64,000 nucleotides of DNA from Siccirubricoccus phaeus (GTDB lineage Bacteria > Pseudomonadota > Alphaproteobacteria > Acetobacterales > Acetobacteraceae). Numbering within the stretch: the first letter of the stretch is position 1; each line of letters opens with the position of its first letter. A program made the translations under genes and the position numbers. Of this stretch, positions 52,260 through 61,316 are shown piece after piece. The notes under the pieces are model-generated. The model saw only the letters and a list, made by a program, of their open reading frames with translations. It was not told the DNA's origin and searched no databases. The DNA lies in the NCBI RefSeq assembly GCF_008360935.1, contig NZ_SRXO01000006.1, forward strand, positions 62,001 to 126,000. The letters are read 5' to 3'.

Positions 52260-53540
52260 ATGAACGTGATCGTCCCGGAGACCGACCTCGCCGAAGCCGC
52301 CAAGCGCGTGCTGCCCGCCGGCGGCTTCGGCAATTTCGCGCCGGAGGTCATCATCCGCGAGGGCAAGGGCAGCCGCGTCCGCGACGTCGCCGGCAAGGAG
52401 TACATCGACTACCTGCTCGGCTCCGGCCCCATGTTCCTCGGCCATGGCCATCCGGAAGTCATCGAGGCCGTGCTCGCCCAAATCCCCAAGGGCTGCACCT
52501 TCTTCGCCAACAACGAACACGGCATCCGCCTGGCCGAGGTGCTGGTGGACGCGCTGCCCTGCGCCGAGCGCATCCGCTTCGTCAGCAGCGGCTCGGAAGC
52601 CGACATGTATGCCATGCGCGTCGCCCGCGCCTTCCGCAAGCGCGACCGCATCCTGAAATTCGAGGGCGGCTACCATGGCATGTCCGATTGGGGGCTGATG
52701 AGCCTGGCGCCGAAGCGGCTGGCGAATTTCCCCGTCGCCGTGCCGGATTCCGCCGGCATCCCGAAGAGCATCCAGGAGGAGGTGCTGGTCGCCCCCTTCA
52801 ACGACCTCGAGACCGCGAAGGCGATGATCGCCGCGCATCACGAGGAGCTCGGCGGCGTCATCGTCGAGCCCTTCCAGCGCCTGATCCCGCCCGCCCCCGG
52901 CTTCCTCCAGGGGCTGCGCGACGTCACCGCGCAATACGGCATTCCGCTGATCTTCGACGAGGTCGTGACCGGCTTCCGCTTCTGCTACGGCGGCGCGCAG
53001 AGCTATTACGGCGTCACCCCGGACCTCTGCACGCTGGGCAAGATCGTGGGTGGCGGCTTCGCCCTCGCCGCCATCGCTGGCCGGGCCGACATCATGGCGC
53101 ATTTCGACCGCGGGCTGGTCGGCGATGACGGCTTCCTGATGCAGGTCGGCACCCTCTCCGGCAACCCCGTCGCCTCGGTGGCCGGGCTGAAGACGCTGGA
53201 GATCCTTTCCCGCCCCGGCGCCTATGACGGCGTCTTCGCCTATGGGAAGAAGATGATGGCGGAGCTGACCGGGCTGCTGCAGCAGCACGGCGTCCCCGGC
53301 CAGGTGCTGGGCGAGCCCACCCTGTTCGACGTGGTGTTCAGCGCCGAGGAGCTGCGCGACTACCGCGCGGTGATGCGCGCCGATGCCAATATCGCCAAGG
53401 CGGTGAATGCCAGCCTGCGCGAGAGCGGCATCCTGAAGGGCGACAGCAAATACTACCTCTCCACCGCGCACGATCAGGCGGATTACGACCAGACCCTCAG
53501 CGCCTTCGCCAGGGCGCTTGCCGGCCTGCCGGCGCGGTAA
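52260..53540 (+). CDS. Class III aminotransferase (glutamate-1-semialdehyde mutase-like)
   Basis: A 426-aa PLP fold I enzyme. FLGHGHPEVIEAVLAQIPKG, SSGSEADMYAMRVARAFRKR, the Asp in LIFDEVVTGFRF and the PLP Lys in TLGKIVGGGFALAAIAG (about residue 261) fit class III. The overall pattern resembles glutamate-1-semialdehyde aminomutase, but the essential hemL may lie elsewhere, so an amino acid or beta-amino acid aminotransferase is as likely. The ATG at 52260 follows a GCAGGAG ribosome site. Confidence 0.87.
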   Translation: MNVIVPETDLAEAAKRVLPAGGFGNFAPEVIIREGKGSRVRDVAGKEYIDYLLGSGPMFLGHGHPEVIEAVLAQIPKGCTFFANNEHGIRLAEVLVDALPCAERIRFVSSGSEADMYAMRVARAFRKRDRILKFEGGYHGMSDWGLMSLAPKRLANFPVAVPDSAGIPKSIQEEVLVAPFNDLETAKAMIAAHHEELGGVIVEPFQRLIPPAPGFLQGLRDVTAQYGIPLIFDEVVTGFRFCYGGAQSYYGVTPDLCTLGKIVGGGFALAAIAGRADIMAHFDRGLVGDDGFLMQVGTLSGNPVASVAGLKTLEILSRPGAYDGVFAYGKKMMAELTGLLQQHGVPGQVLGEPTLFDVVFSAEELRDYRAVMRADANIAKAVNASLRESGILKGDSKYYLSTAHDQADYDQTLSAFARALAGLPAR

Positions 53541-53564
53541 TTCCGGGGGCGGGGCCCATTCCGT

Positions 53565-54578
53565 ATGGGCGCCTTCGGGCTCCGGAGCTGGATCTGGAAC
53601 AATTGGTGGAAGACCGTCCTGTTGCTGGCGGGCTTCCCCGTGCTGCTGCTGGTGCTGGGCTACGCCATCGCCCTGCTGCTCATCGCCTTCGCCGCGGAGG
53701 ATGTGCCGGCGGGGCTGGCGGCGGCGCTGCGGCAGCTTCCGGTGGTGCTGCCCCTCCTGGCGGGTGTCAGCCTGCTCTGGTTCCTCATCGCCTGGGCGCT
53801 GCACCAGCGCATCCTGGACGGGCTGAGCGGCGCCCGCCCGGTCACGCGGCAGCAGCAGCCGCGCCCGTGGAACGCGCTGGAAAACCTGGCGATCAGCCGC
53901 GGCATGCGCATGCCGCGCCTCGCCATCATTGAGGACCCGGCGTGCAACGCCTTCGCCTCCGGCCTCTCCGCGCGCCAGGGCGCCGTCACCGTCACCTCCG
54001 GCCTGGTGGAGGCGCTGGACGACCGCGAGCTGCAGGCGGTGCTGGCGCATGAGCTGACGCATATCCGCAACGGCGATGCCCGCCTCGCCGTGGTGGCGGC
54101 GGTCTTCGCCGGCATCATCTCGCTGCCCTTCCAGATGATCTTCCGCACGCGCCGCAGCCTCTCGGAGCCCTGGCGGATCGGCCTGCCCCGCCGCCGCACC
54201 TCCTCCTCCTCCTCCTCGAGCAGGACCGGGAAAGGGCAGGGGGGCGCCGCCATCCTGCTCCTGCTGCTCGCTTTGCTGCTGATCGTGCTGGTGCATCTGG
54301 CGGTGATCGGGCTGCGCTTCGCCCTCTCCCGCAACCGCGAATTCCTCGCCGATGCCGGCGCGGTGGAGCTGACCCACGACCCCGACGCGATGATTTCCGC
54401 CCTGCGCAAAATCGCCGGCCACTCCGCCCTGCCGCGCCTGCCCGCCTCGCTTCAGGCCATGCTGCTGGACAGCGAGGAGGAGAGCCTGGGCAATGCCTGG
54501 CTCGCCACCCACCCGACGCTGGCGGAGCGGATCGACGCTCTCACCCGCTATGCCGGCGGGCGGGATCTGCCGCGCTGA
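53565..54578 (+). CDS. M48-family membrane metalloprotease (HtpX-like)
   Basis: A 337-aa zinc protease. Two hydrophobic segments (about residues 15-45 and 58-80) anchor it, then VTVTSGLVEALDDRELQAVL leads to the HELTHIRNGD active site (HExxH at 162-166), with the third ligand in NREFLADAGAVELT. A Ser/Arg stretch (RRRTSSSSSSSRTGKGQG) precedes another hydrophobic segment. The architecture is that of HtpX-type quality-control proteases of the inner membrane. It lies 24 bases after the aminotransferase. Confidence 0.9.
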   Translation: MGAFGLRSWIWNNWWKTVLLLAGFPVLLLVLGYAIALLLIAFAAEDVPAGLAAALRQLPVVLPLLAGVSLLWFLIAWALHQRILDGLSGARPVTRQQQPRPWNALENLAISRGMRMPRLAIIEDPACNAFASGLSARQGAVTVTSGLVEALDDRELQAVLAHELTHIRNGDARLAVVAAVFAGIISLPFQMIFRTRRSLSEPWRIGLPRRRTSSSSSSSRTGKGQGGAAILLLLLALLLIVLVHLAVIGLRFALSRNREFLADAGAVELTHDPDAMISALRKIAGHSALPRLPASLQAMLLDSEEESLGNAWLATHPTLAERIDALTRYAGGRDLPR

Positions 54579-54671
54579 GACAGGATCACTGAACCTGCGC
54601 CGCCTGATGCCCCGCCGCGGCTTGGCCGCGGCAGGCTGTGCGACGCCTCGGAGATTCAGCGACTCCGGGGC

Positions 54672-54702
54672 CCCCACAAAGCTGCGAAGCGGCTTTGTGG
54701 GG
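54672..54702. terminator. Hairpin between convergent genes
   Basis: Perfect 11-bp stem CCCCACAAAGC / GCTTTGTGGGG with a 9-base loop, two bases from the stop of the M20 gene and about 90 bases after the protease gene that converges on it. It could serve both directions, but no T-run follows, so Rho-independent termination is unproven. Confidence 0.5.
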
Positions 54703-54704
54703 AG

Positions 54705-55892
54705 TTAGCCTCTGGGCAGCTCCTTCTCCACCACGGCGGCGAGGATGCCGGCGCCATAGGGGATGGCGGCGTCGTTGAAATCGTAGCGCGGGTTGTGCAC
54801 CTCGCATCCCCCCGCCTCGCCGGCGCCGTTGCCGACCAGGATATAGGCGCCCGGCCGCTCCGCCAGCATGTAGGAGAAATCCTCCGAGCCCATGGCGGGG
54901 ATCCGGTGGCGGTCCACATGCGCCTCCCCCACCATCCCCGCCGCCGCATCGGCGATCAGCGCGGTCTGCTCCGCCCCGTTCACCACCGGCACGGTAATCT
55001 CGCGGAAGGCCAGCTCCGCCGTCGCCCCATGGCCGGTGGCGATGGCGGTGGCCAGGCTCCGCATCCGCTCCTCCACCAGCCGCATCGTCTCCGTCCGGAA
55101 GGCCCGCACCGTGCCACGCAGCGCCACCTTCTCCGGGATCACGTTATAGGCGGTGCCGGCGGTGAAGCCCGTCACGCTCACCACCGCCGTATCGTTCGGC
55201 GCCACGTTGCGGGCGACGATGGACTGGAAGGCGGCGACGATCGCCGCGCCACAGACGACCGGGTCCACCGTGCTCTCCGGCCGCGCGCCATGGCCGCCCT
55301 TGCCATGGATTTCCAGGTCGAAGAAGCCGCAGCCCGCCATCATCGGCCCGGCGCAGATGCCGTAATGCCCGACCGGCATGCCCGGCCGGTTGTGCAGCCC
55401 ATAGACCGCATCGCAGGGGAAGCGCTCGAACAGCCCCTCCGCCACCATGGCCTGGGCGCCGCCCTGGCCTTCCTCGGCCGGCTGGAAGATGAAATGGACG
55501 ATGCCGTCGAAATTTCTGGTCTCGGCCAGGTATTTGGCCGCGCCGAGCAGCATGGTGGTGTGCCCGTCATGGCCGCAGCCATGCATCTTGCCGGGAATGG
55601 TGCTGCGATGGGCGAACTCGTTCGCCTCCGGCATGTCCAACGCATCCATGTCGGCGCGCAGGCCGATGGCGCGGTTGCCCCGGCCGCTGCGCAGCACGCC
55701 CACCACCCCGGTGCGGCCGATGCCGCGATGCACCTCGATCCCCATCGCCACCAACCGTTCCGCGACCAGGGCGCTGGTCCGCACCTCCTCGAACCCGGTT
55801 TCGGGATGGGCGTGAAAATCGTGGCGCCAGGCGGTCAACTCCTCCTGGTAGCGGCGGATATGGTCGATCGGAGTGGGATGTGTCGGCAGCAT
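54705..55892 (-). CDS. M20-family amidohydrolase (hippurate hydrolase-like)
   Basis: A 395-aa metal-dependent amidohydrolase of the M20D group, which acts on N-acyl amino acids, IAA conjugates or hippurate. WRHDFHAHPETGFEE opens it, and RADMDALDMPE and MHGCGHDGHTTMLLGAAKYL hold metal ligands with the conserved Cys. FIFQPAEEGQGGAQ supplies the catalytic Glu pair, and IPAMGSEDFSYML the last ligand region. The start at 55892 gives family length; the open frame upstream lies under the methyltransferase gene on the other strand. Confidence 0.92.
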   Translation of the reverse strand: MLPTHPTPIDHIRRYQEELTAWRHDFHAHPETGFEEVRTSALVAERLVAMGIEVHRGIGRTGVVGVLRSGRGNRAIGLRADMDALDMPEANEFAHRSTIPGKMHGCGHDGHTTMLLGAAKYLAETRNFDGIVHFIFQPAEEGQGGAQAMVAEGLFERFPCDAVYGLHNRPGMPVGHYGICAGPMMAGCGFFDLEIHGKGGHGARPESTVDPVVCGAAIVAAFQSIVARNVAPNDTAVVSVTGFTAGTAYNVIPEKVALRGTVRAFRTETMRLVEERMRSLATAIATGHGATAELAFREITVPVVNGAEQTALIADAAAGMVGEAHVDRHRIPAMGSEDFSYMLAERPGAYILVGNGAGEAGGCEVHNPRYDFNDAAIPYGAGILAAVVEKELPRG

Positions 55893-55973
55893 CCTGGCAA
55901 TATCCGACGTATAGGAACGATGGGCAAACCCCACCCGCTGCGCTAAGAAGCGCGGCAGAGGCAAGTCATCCCC

Positions 55974-56906
55974 ATGGTCATGGCACATCTGGCGGAGGAA
56001 GCAGCGCGGCCGCGGCGGCTGGTGGAAGCCCCGCGGGGCCTGTCGCGCGGCATGCCGGTGCCGTGGTTCGTCAAGCTGGGCGTGAAGCTGGGGCTGGCCG
56101 CCATCGGCGTGCATGGGGCCAGGGCCCGCTTGCTGGGGCTCGCCCGGCCCTCCTTCGGCGCCTCGGACCCTGCCAAGCTGGTCGGCACGCCGCAATTCTG
56201 GTTCCAGCGGGCGTCGGAGCTGCTGGGCCGCCCGCCGCGCACCATGCTGGAGGTGGGACCGGGGCGGATGGTGCTGCGGGCGCCGCTGCTCGCCGGCCTC
56301 GGCGCCGAATGCGTCTGGTTCGTGGACCCCGCGGACAGCGCGCCGCGGGAGGCCGGGCCCTATCTGGCCGCGGCCGCCACCGGGCGGCTGCACGGGGTGA
56401 TGGCGCCGGACCTTTCCGGCTGCGCCGACCGCGCCGCGGTGCTGGCCCGCAGCCATGCCAGGCTGCTGATCGGCGGGCCGGCGGCGCTCTCCGCCATCCC
56501 GGACGGGTCGGTCGACCTGGTGGTCAGCGAGGCGGTGCTGGAGCATGTCCGGCGGGAGGATCTGGCGCCGCTGATGACGCAATTGCGGCGGGTGACGGCG
56601 GCGGATGGCGTCGGGCTGCATACCGTGGATTTCCAGGACCATCTGGGGGGCGGGCTGCAGCATCTGCGCTTCAGCGACCAATTCTGGGCCAGCCCGCTGG
56701 TCGGGCGGGCGGGCATCTATGTGAACCGGCTGGGGCTTTCGGCCATGGCCTCGCGCTTCCGGCGGGCGGGGTTCGCGGTGGAGGTCACCGAGGCGGTGGT
56801 GTGGCCGAAACGGCCTTCCGGGCCGCGGAAGCCGCATCCGGACGCGATGCGGCCGGCCGGGGACGATCTGGTGGCGAGGGCGACCCTCGAACTCCGGCCG
56901 GGTTGA
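55974..56906 (+). CDS. Class I SAM-dependent methyltransferase-like protein
   Basis: A 310-aa protein. Motif I is RTMLEVGPGRMVLRAPLLAG (about residues 90-109), the acidic strand end is VWFVDPAD, and motif IV is SVDLVVSEAVLEHVRREDLA, as in class I methyltransferases of the Methyltransf_11 type. A later HTVDFQDHLGG stretch carries acidic and His residues. The N-terminal 85 residues are helical and may bind the substrate or membrane surface. Substrate unknown. Confidence 0.8.
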   Translation: MVMAHLAEEAARPRRLVEAPRGLSRGMPVPWFVKLGVKLGLAAIGVHGARARLLGLARPSFGASDPAKLVGTPQFWFQRASELLGRPPRTMLEVGPGRMVLRAPLLAGLGAECVWFVDPADSAPREAGPYLAAAATGRLHGVMAPDLSGCADRAAVLARSHARLLIGGPAALSAIPDGSVDLVVSEAVLEHVRREDLAPLMTQLRRVTAADGVGLHTVDFQDHLGGGLQHLRFSDQFWASPLVGRAGIYVNRLGLSAMASRFRRAGFAVEVTEAVVWPKRPSGPRKPHPDAMRPAGDDLVARATLELRPG

Positions 56907-56914
56907 AGCGGGGC

Positions 56915-56998
56915 GAGGGGGCGCTGCCCCCTCGCGTTCGCGGCAGTGCCGCGAACCCCGGCAAGGGCCGAAGGGCCCTTGCAGCCCTTGAGTTTGGC
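56915..56998. repeat. Composite palindromic repeat, copy d
   Basis: Three hairpins in a row: GAGGGGGCGCTGCCCCCTC (56915-56933), CGCGGCAGTGCCGCG (56939-56953) and the core GCAAGGGCC-GAAG-GGCCCTTGC (56961-56982), followed by AGCCCTTGAGTTTGGC. It fills the gap between the methyltransferase and marR genes. Confidence 0.88.
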
Positions 56999-57003
56999 AG
57001 CCG

Positions 57004-57504
57004 ATGGGTGAGGAGGTGGGGGGCTTGCGGCAGCAGAGGGGTGGGTTCGCGCTGGAGGCGTTCCTGCCGTATCGGCTCTCCGTCATCGCCAACCGGGCCT
57101 CGCGGCTGTTCGCCCGCCGCTATGCGGAGGCCTTCGGGCTCAGCGTGCCGGAATGGCGGGTGCTCGCCGTGCTCGGGCGGTTCGGCGGGCTTTCGGCCAC
57201 CGAGGCCGCGGAGCGGACCGCCATGGACAAGGTGAAGGTCAGCCGCGCGGTGAAGCTGCTGCTGGACCGTGGGCTGGTGGAACGCCGCGAGGATGCGGCG
57301 GACCGGCGGGTGCAAAGGCTGGCGATGACTCGCCAGGGCGCCGCCATCCATGCCGGCATCGTGCCGCATGCCAGGGCGCTGGAAGCGGAATTGCTGGCCG
57401 GGTTCAGCGCGGCGGAGGCCGCCGCGCTGCAGGCGCTGCTGGACCGGCTGGATGCCCGGCTGGCGGAAATGGGCGCCGAGGCAGCGGCGGACGGGCCGGA
57501 TTGA
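57004..57504 (+). CDS. MarR-family transcriptional regulator
   Basis: A 166-aa winged-helix protein. LSATEAAERTAMDKVKVSRA is the recognition HTH and LVERREDAADRRVQRLAMTR the wing with the D-x-R-D/R signature; helices at both ends form the dimer. The start just follows a repeat element. No divergent partner gene is adjacent, so its target is unclear. MarR proteins respond to phenolic or oxidant ligands. Confidence 0.9.
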   Translation: MGEEVGGLRQQRGGFALEAFLPYRLSVIANRASRLFARRYAEAFGLSVPEWRVLAVLGRFGGLSATEAAERTAMDKVKVSRAVKLLLDRGLVERREDAADRRVQRLAMTRQGAAIHAGIVPHARALEAELLAGFSAAEAAALQALLDRLDARLAEMGAEAAADGPD

Positions 57505-57640
57505 TCCCGGATCGGGTCCCTGCCTCCGCGCAACGTGATCCTGCCGCACCGGGGCGGCGACGGTTGCGCCTTCCGCCCTGCCCTGGCCCGGGGCCTGTTC
57601 GTTGCGCTAGCCTGGGTACCAGAGACTATGGGAGGTCCGC

Positions 57641-58273
57641 ATGCTTCGTCGCGCGCTGTTCGCCGCGCTGTGTCTCGCCTCGGCCGCCGGCACGGCCCTG
57701 GCGCAGTCCAATGATCCGTCCTTCCGGATCGTCAACAACACGCCCAATGTGGTGAATGAGGTCTATGCCTCGCCCTCCACCCAGCGGAATTGGGGGCATG
57801 ACCGGCTCGGCACGACCGTCATCGCGCCCGGCGCCAGCCATATCGTGCGGCTGCCGGCGGATGGCCAATGCGTCTACGACATCCGCATCGTCTACCAGAA
57901 CAACACGGCGGAGGAGCGGCGGAACCTGAACACCTGTGCCCTGACCGATGTGCTGCTGGGCGGCAGTTCCGGCCCGGCGCCGCAGCAGCAGGCCCGCCCG
58001 CCGCGCGGCAGCGGGGAACAGGGCAATCCCAGCTTCTACCTGATGAACCAGACCGGCCGGGTGATCCAGGAATTCTACGCCTCGCCTTCGTCGCAGAGCA
58101 ATTGGGGCCCGGACCGGCTGGGGGAGGAGATGGTGCAACCCGGCGCCCGCTTCGCCGTGCGGCTGCCACAGGGCGAGTGCAGCTACGACATGCGCTGGGT
58201 GATGGAGGGCGGGCAGAGCCAGGAACGGCGCGGGGTGAATGCCTGCCAGATCGAGAACTTCGTGGCCCGTTGA
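57641..58273 (+). CDS. Exported protein with duplicated 75-residue domain
   Basis: A 210-aa protein with a clear signal peptide (MLRRALFAALCLASAAGTAL, cut after ALA). Two copies of one domain follow: about residues 25-100 (PSFRIVNNTPNVVNEVYASP, then NWGHDRLG and VRLPADGQCVYDIRIVY) and 128-205 (PSFYLMNQTGRVIQEFYASP, NWGPDRLG, VRLPQGECSYDMRWVM). Each has the same two Cys positions near its end. A Gly/Pro/Gln linker joins them. Periplasmic; function unknown. Confidence 0.85.
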   Translation: MLRRALFAALCLASAAGTALAQSNDPSFRIVNNTPNVVNEVYASPSTQRNWGHDRLGTTVIAPGASHIVRLPADGQCVYDIRIVYQNNTAEERRNLNTCALTDVLLGGSSGPAPQQQARPPRGSGEQGNPSFYLMNQTGRVIQEFYASPSSQSNWGPDRLGEEMVQPGARFAVRLPQGECSYDMRWVMEGGQSQERRGVNACQIENFVAR

Positions 58274-58440
58274 GAGGGAGCGCTGCTCCCCTCCTTGGAC
58301 GCAGTGCGCCCAACCCCATCCGCCAAGGGCCGTTTGAACCCTTGAGTTTCGCGTCTCGACCGTCGCGCCCAGACTCATGGTTTCCAAAGGCCCTTCGGCC
58401 TTTGGCGGGTGGGAGCTCGAGGGAGGGCAGAGCCCTCCCC
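58272..58440. repeat. Composite palindromic repeat, copy e
   Basis: GAGAGGGAGCGCTGCTCCCCTC and GGACGCAGTGCGCC hairpins are followed by a core that lacks part of one arm (about 58323-58346). A full inverted core CCAAAGGCC-CTTC-GGCCTTTGG lies at 58384-58405 and GGGAGGGCAGAGCCCTCCC at 58421-58439. The best preserved double-ended copy. Confidence 0.85.
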
Positions 58441-58445
58441 CGACA

Positions 58446-60764
58446 CTACGCTGCGGGCTTAAGCGCCTTCCAAACGCTCTCCGGCGTCGCCGGCATATCG
58501 ATATGCGCGCCGGAGAGCGCGTCCACCAGCGCGTTCATCACCGCCGGCGGCGAGCCCACCGCCCCGGCCTCGCCGGCGCCCTTCACCCCCAGCGGGTTGG
58601 TCTCGCAGGGAATGGAGACGAACTCCACCTCGATATCCGGCAGGTCCTCCGCCCGCGGCAGCGCGTAATCCATGAAGGAGGCGCTGAGGAGCTGGCCGCT
58701 TTCCGGGTCATAGGCCGTGCGTTCATGCACCGCCTGGCCGATGCCCTGCGCCACGCCGCCATGTACCTGGCCGCGCACGATCATCGGGTTGATCGCGTGC
58801 CCTACATCATCCACGACGACGTAGCGCTGCACGGAGACGAGGCCGGTTTCCGGCTCCACCTCCACCTCCGCGACGTGGCAGCCATTGGGGAAGGTGTGCG
58901 ACTTGATCTCCGCCACCTCTGCCGCATCCAGCAGCGTCGCCGGCTCGCCTTTCGCCGCGCGGTCCCGCTGGATGCGCGCCAGCTCCAGGATATCCACCCC
59001 GCGATCCGTGCCGACCACGGTAAAGCGCCCGCCCGCCGGGGCGAATTCGATGTCCGCGACCGAGGCCTCCAGATGCTCTGAGGCGGCCTGCTTCCCCTTC
59101 TCGATCACCGTCGCGGTGGTGAGCAGGATGGCCTGGCCTTCCGAGTACAGGCTGCGCGCGCCGCCGGTGCCGCCGCCGGTCGGGATCTCGTCGGAATCGC
59201 CCTGGATGATGCGGATCTTCTCGATCGGGATGCCCAGCTCATGGCTGGTCAGCATGGCATAGGCCGTCTCATGCCCCTGGCCCGTGCTCTGGGTGCCGAC
59301 CAGAACTTCCGCAAAGCCATCGGCGGCGAAGCGCACCTCGGCGCGTTCCGTGGGCCCGCCGCCCGTCGCTTCCAGATAGTAGGCGAGGCCGATGCCGCGC
59401 CGCTTGCCCTGCGCCTCGGAGATCGCCTTGCGCGCGGCGAAGCCGGCCCAGTCCACCTTCTGCAGGGCGGCGTCCAGCACCGTGGCGAAATCGCCGCTGT
59501 CATAGCGCTGGCCCATGGCGGAGACGTAGGGCATGGCGCCCATCGGCACCATGTTGCGGCGGCGCAGCTCGATGCGGTCGATCCCCGTCTCCCGCGCCGC
59601 GGCGTCGATCAGCCGCTCCACCACGTAATTGCTTTCCGGCCGCCCGGCGCCGCGATAGGCGTCCACCGGCACGGTATGGGTCAGCACGCCGATGACATGG
59701 GCATGGATGGCCTGGAAATTATAGACGCTGGCCAGCACCTTGGTGCCCGCCATGGTCGGGATCATCGGCGCGAAAGTGTTCAGATAGGCGCCCATGCCGG
59801 CGTAATTGGTGGTGCGCAGCGCCAGGAATCTGCCGTCCTTGTCCAGCGCCAGCTCGGCCTCGGTGATGTTGTCGCGGCCATGGGTGTCGGATTGGAAGGC
59901 CTCGGTCCGTTCGCTGATCCACTTCACCGGCCGCTTCAGGCTGCGCGCCGCCCAGCAGACCAAAGCGTATTCGGCGTAGAGATACAGCTTCATGCCGAAG
60001 CCGCCGCCGACATCCGGGGTGACGACGCGGAATTTCTCCGGCGGCAGGTGGAAGACGCTGGCGGCCAGCAGGTCCTTCACCAGCCAGCTCCCCTGGGTGC
60101 CGCAGGTGAGGGTGAATTTCTCCGCCGCCGCATCGTATTCCGCCGTCGCCGCCCGCACTTCCATGGAGGCGACGATGACGCGGTTGTTCACCACCTTCAG
60201 CTTCGTCACATGCGCCGCCTGGCCGAACAGCGCATCGGCCTTGGCCTTGTCGCCGGTCTCCCAGTCGAAGGCGATGTTGTTCGGGATGCTGTCCCACACC
60301 AGCGGCGCGCCGGGCCGGTAGGCGGTGGCCAGCTCGGTGGCGGCCGGCAGCAGCTCGTAATCCACCAGCACCGCCTCGGCGCCGTCGCGGGCCGCTTCCA
60401 GCGTTTCCGCCACCACGAAGGCGACGGGGTCGCCGACATGGCGCACCTGGTCCTTCGCCAGCGCCCCGCGCGGGGTCGCGGCGCGGTCCGTGCCATCGGC
60501 ATTCTTCAGCGGAATGACGCAGGGAATCTCGCCCAAGCCCTCCGCTTCCCAGTCCTTCGCGGTGAACACCGCCAGCACGCCGGGCACCGCCAGGGCCGGT
60601 GCGGTGTCGATGGCGAGGATCTTCGCCGCGGCATGCGGGCTGCGCAGCACCACGCCGCGCACCGTGCCCGCCGGGGCGATGTCATCCGTGTAGCGGCCGC
60701 CGCCCTTCAGCAGGCGGGGGTCCTCGATGCGGCGCAGCGGCTGGCTCAGCCCGAATTTGGCCAT
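58446..60764 (-). CDS. Form II CoxL-like xanthine oxidase-family large subunit
   Basis: A 772-aa molybdenum hydroxylase large subunit. [20 protein letters not shown], then [20 protein letters not shown] with the AYRGAGR signature (about residue 365) define form II CoxL, not true CO dehydrogenase form I (AYRCSFR). [14 protein letters not shown] and GGTGGARS sit around the Mo-cofactor, and the catalytic Glu region is [17 protein letters not shown] near the end. No FAD or 2Fe-2S subunit gene lies next to it here. Substrate (aldehyde, purine or other) unknown. Confidence 0.9.
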   Translation of the reverse strand: MAKFGLSQPLRRIEDPRLLKGGGRYTDDIAPAGTVRGVVLRSPHAAAKILAIDTAPALAVPGVLAVFTAKDWEAEGLGEIPCVIPLKNADGTDRAATPRGALAKDQVRHVGDPVAFVVAETLEAARDGAEAVLVDYELLPAATELATAYRPGAPLVWDSIPNNIAFDWETGDKAKADALFGQAAHVTKLKVVNNRVIVASMEVRAATAEYDAAAEKFTLTCGTQGSWLVKDLLAASVFHLPPEKFRVVTPDVGGGFGMKLYLYAEYALVCWAARSLKRPVKWISERTEAFQSDTHGRDNITEAELALDKDGRFLALRTTNYAGMGAYLNTFAPMIPTMAGTKVLASVYNFQAIHAHVIGVLTHTVPVDAYRGAGRPESNYVVERLIDAAARETGIDRIELRRRNMVPMGAMPYVSAMGQRYDSGDFATVLDAALQKVDWAGFAARKAISEAQGKRRGIGLAYYLEATGGGPTERAEVRFAADGFAEVLVGTQSTGQGHETAYAMLTSHELGIPIEKIRIIQGDSDEIPTGGGTGGARSLYSEGQAILLTTATVIEKGKQAASEHLEASVADIEFAPAGGRFTVVGTDRGVDILELARIQRDRAAKGEPATLLDAAEVAEIKSHTFPNGCHVAEVEVEPETGLVSVQRYVVVDDVGHAINPMIVRGQVHGGVAQGIGQAVHERTAYDPESGQLLSASFMDYALPRAEDLPDIEVEFVSIPCETNPLGVKGAGEAGAVGSPPAVMNALVDALSGAHIDMPATPESVWKALKPAA

Positions 60765-60841
60765 GGTGCCTCTCCCGATCTTCTGCCCCCACTATCTGCC
60801 ACCGCCGGCGCCGAGGGGAAGGGGCAGCCGGCTTCCCGGCC

Positions 60842-61315
60842 TTAGCGCAAATCGCGCAGCTCGATCCGCACCACCTGGCGGGCGGAGCGCGCCGGCCGCC
60901 GGTCGCCGCCGACGATCAGGCGGAAGGGCGCCTCCTCCGCCGCCAACGGCCCATCGGCCCGGCGATCGGCGAGGATCACCGGCGCGTCCCGCGTCACCGC
61001 ATCGGCTTCCGCCAGGGCGAGCACCGCGGCATAGCCATCCGCCGCCCTGACCACCACCGCCAGCGCCAGGGCGCGGCCGCGCAGCGCCTCCCCCTGCGGC
61101 ACGCCGAGCCGGGCGAGCAGCAGGCCGAGCGGCACGCCCTCATAGAACGCCGGGTCGCGGCCGGGGGCGCGAAGCTGCTGATGCGGCATGGCGGCAAGCT
61201 CGGCCGCCGTCACCACCACTTCCCGGCCATCCGCCGCCTGCAGCGTGAGCTGCTGCGCCGCGGCCGGGAGGGCCGCGGCGGCAAGCAGCCAGCCGGCGAG
61301 GAGGGCGGCACGCAT
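60842..61315 (-). CDS. Exported sulfite-oxidase-fold (Moco domain) protein
   Basis: A 157-aa protein with a signal peptide (MRAALLAGWLLAAAALPAAAQ) and a small domain, LTLQAADGREVVVTAAELAA, then AFYEGVPLGLLLARLGVPQG and DAPVILADRRADGPL with RSARQVVRIELRDL. This resembles the oxidoreductase molybdopterin-binding (sulfite oxidase-like) fold in its stand-alone form. There is no Cys at all in the mature part, so it lacks the Mo-ligating residue and is probably not a redox enzyme. It starts one base after the RND pump gene ends. Confidence 0.75.
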   Translation of the reverse strand: MRAALLAGWLLAAAALPAAAQQLTLQAADGREVVVTAAELAAMPHQQLRAPGRDPAFYEGVPLGLLLARLGVPQGEALRGRALALAVVVRAADGYAAVLALAEADAVTRDAPVILADRRADGPLAAEEAPFRLIVGGDRRPARSARQVVRIELRDLR

Positions 61316-61316
61316 C

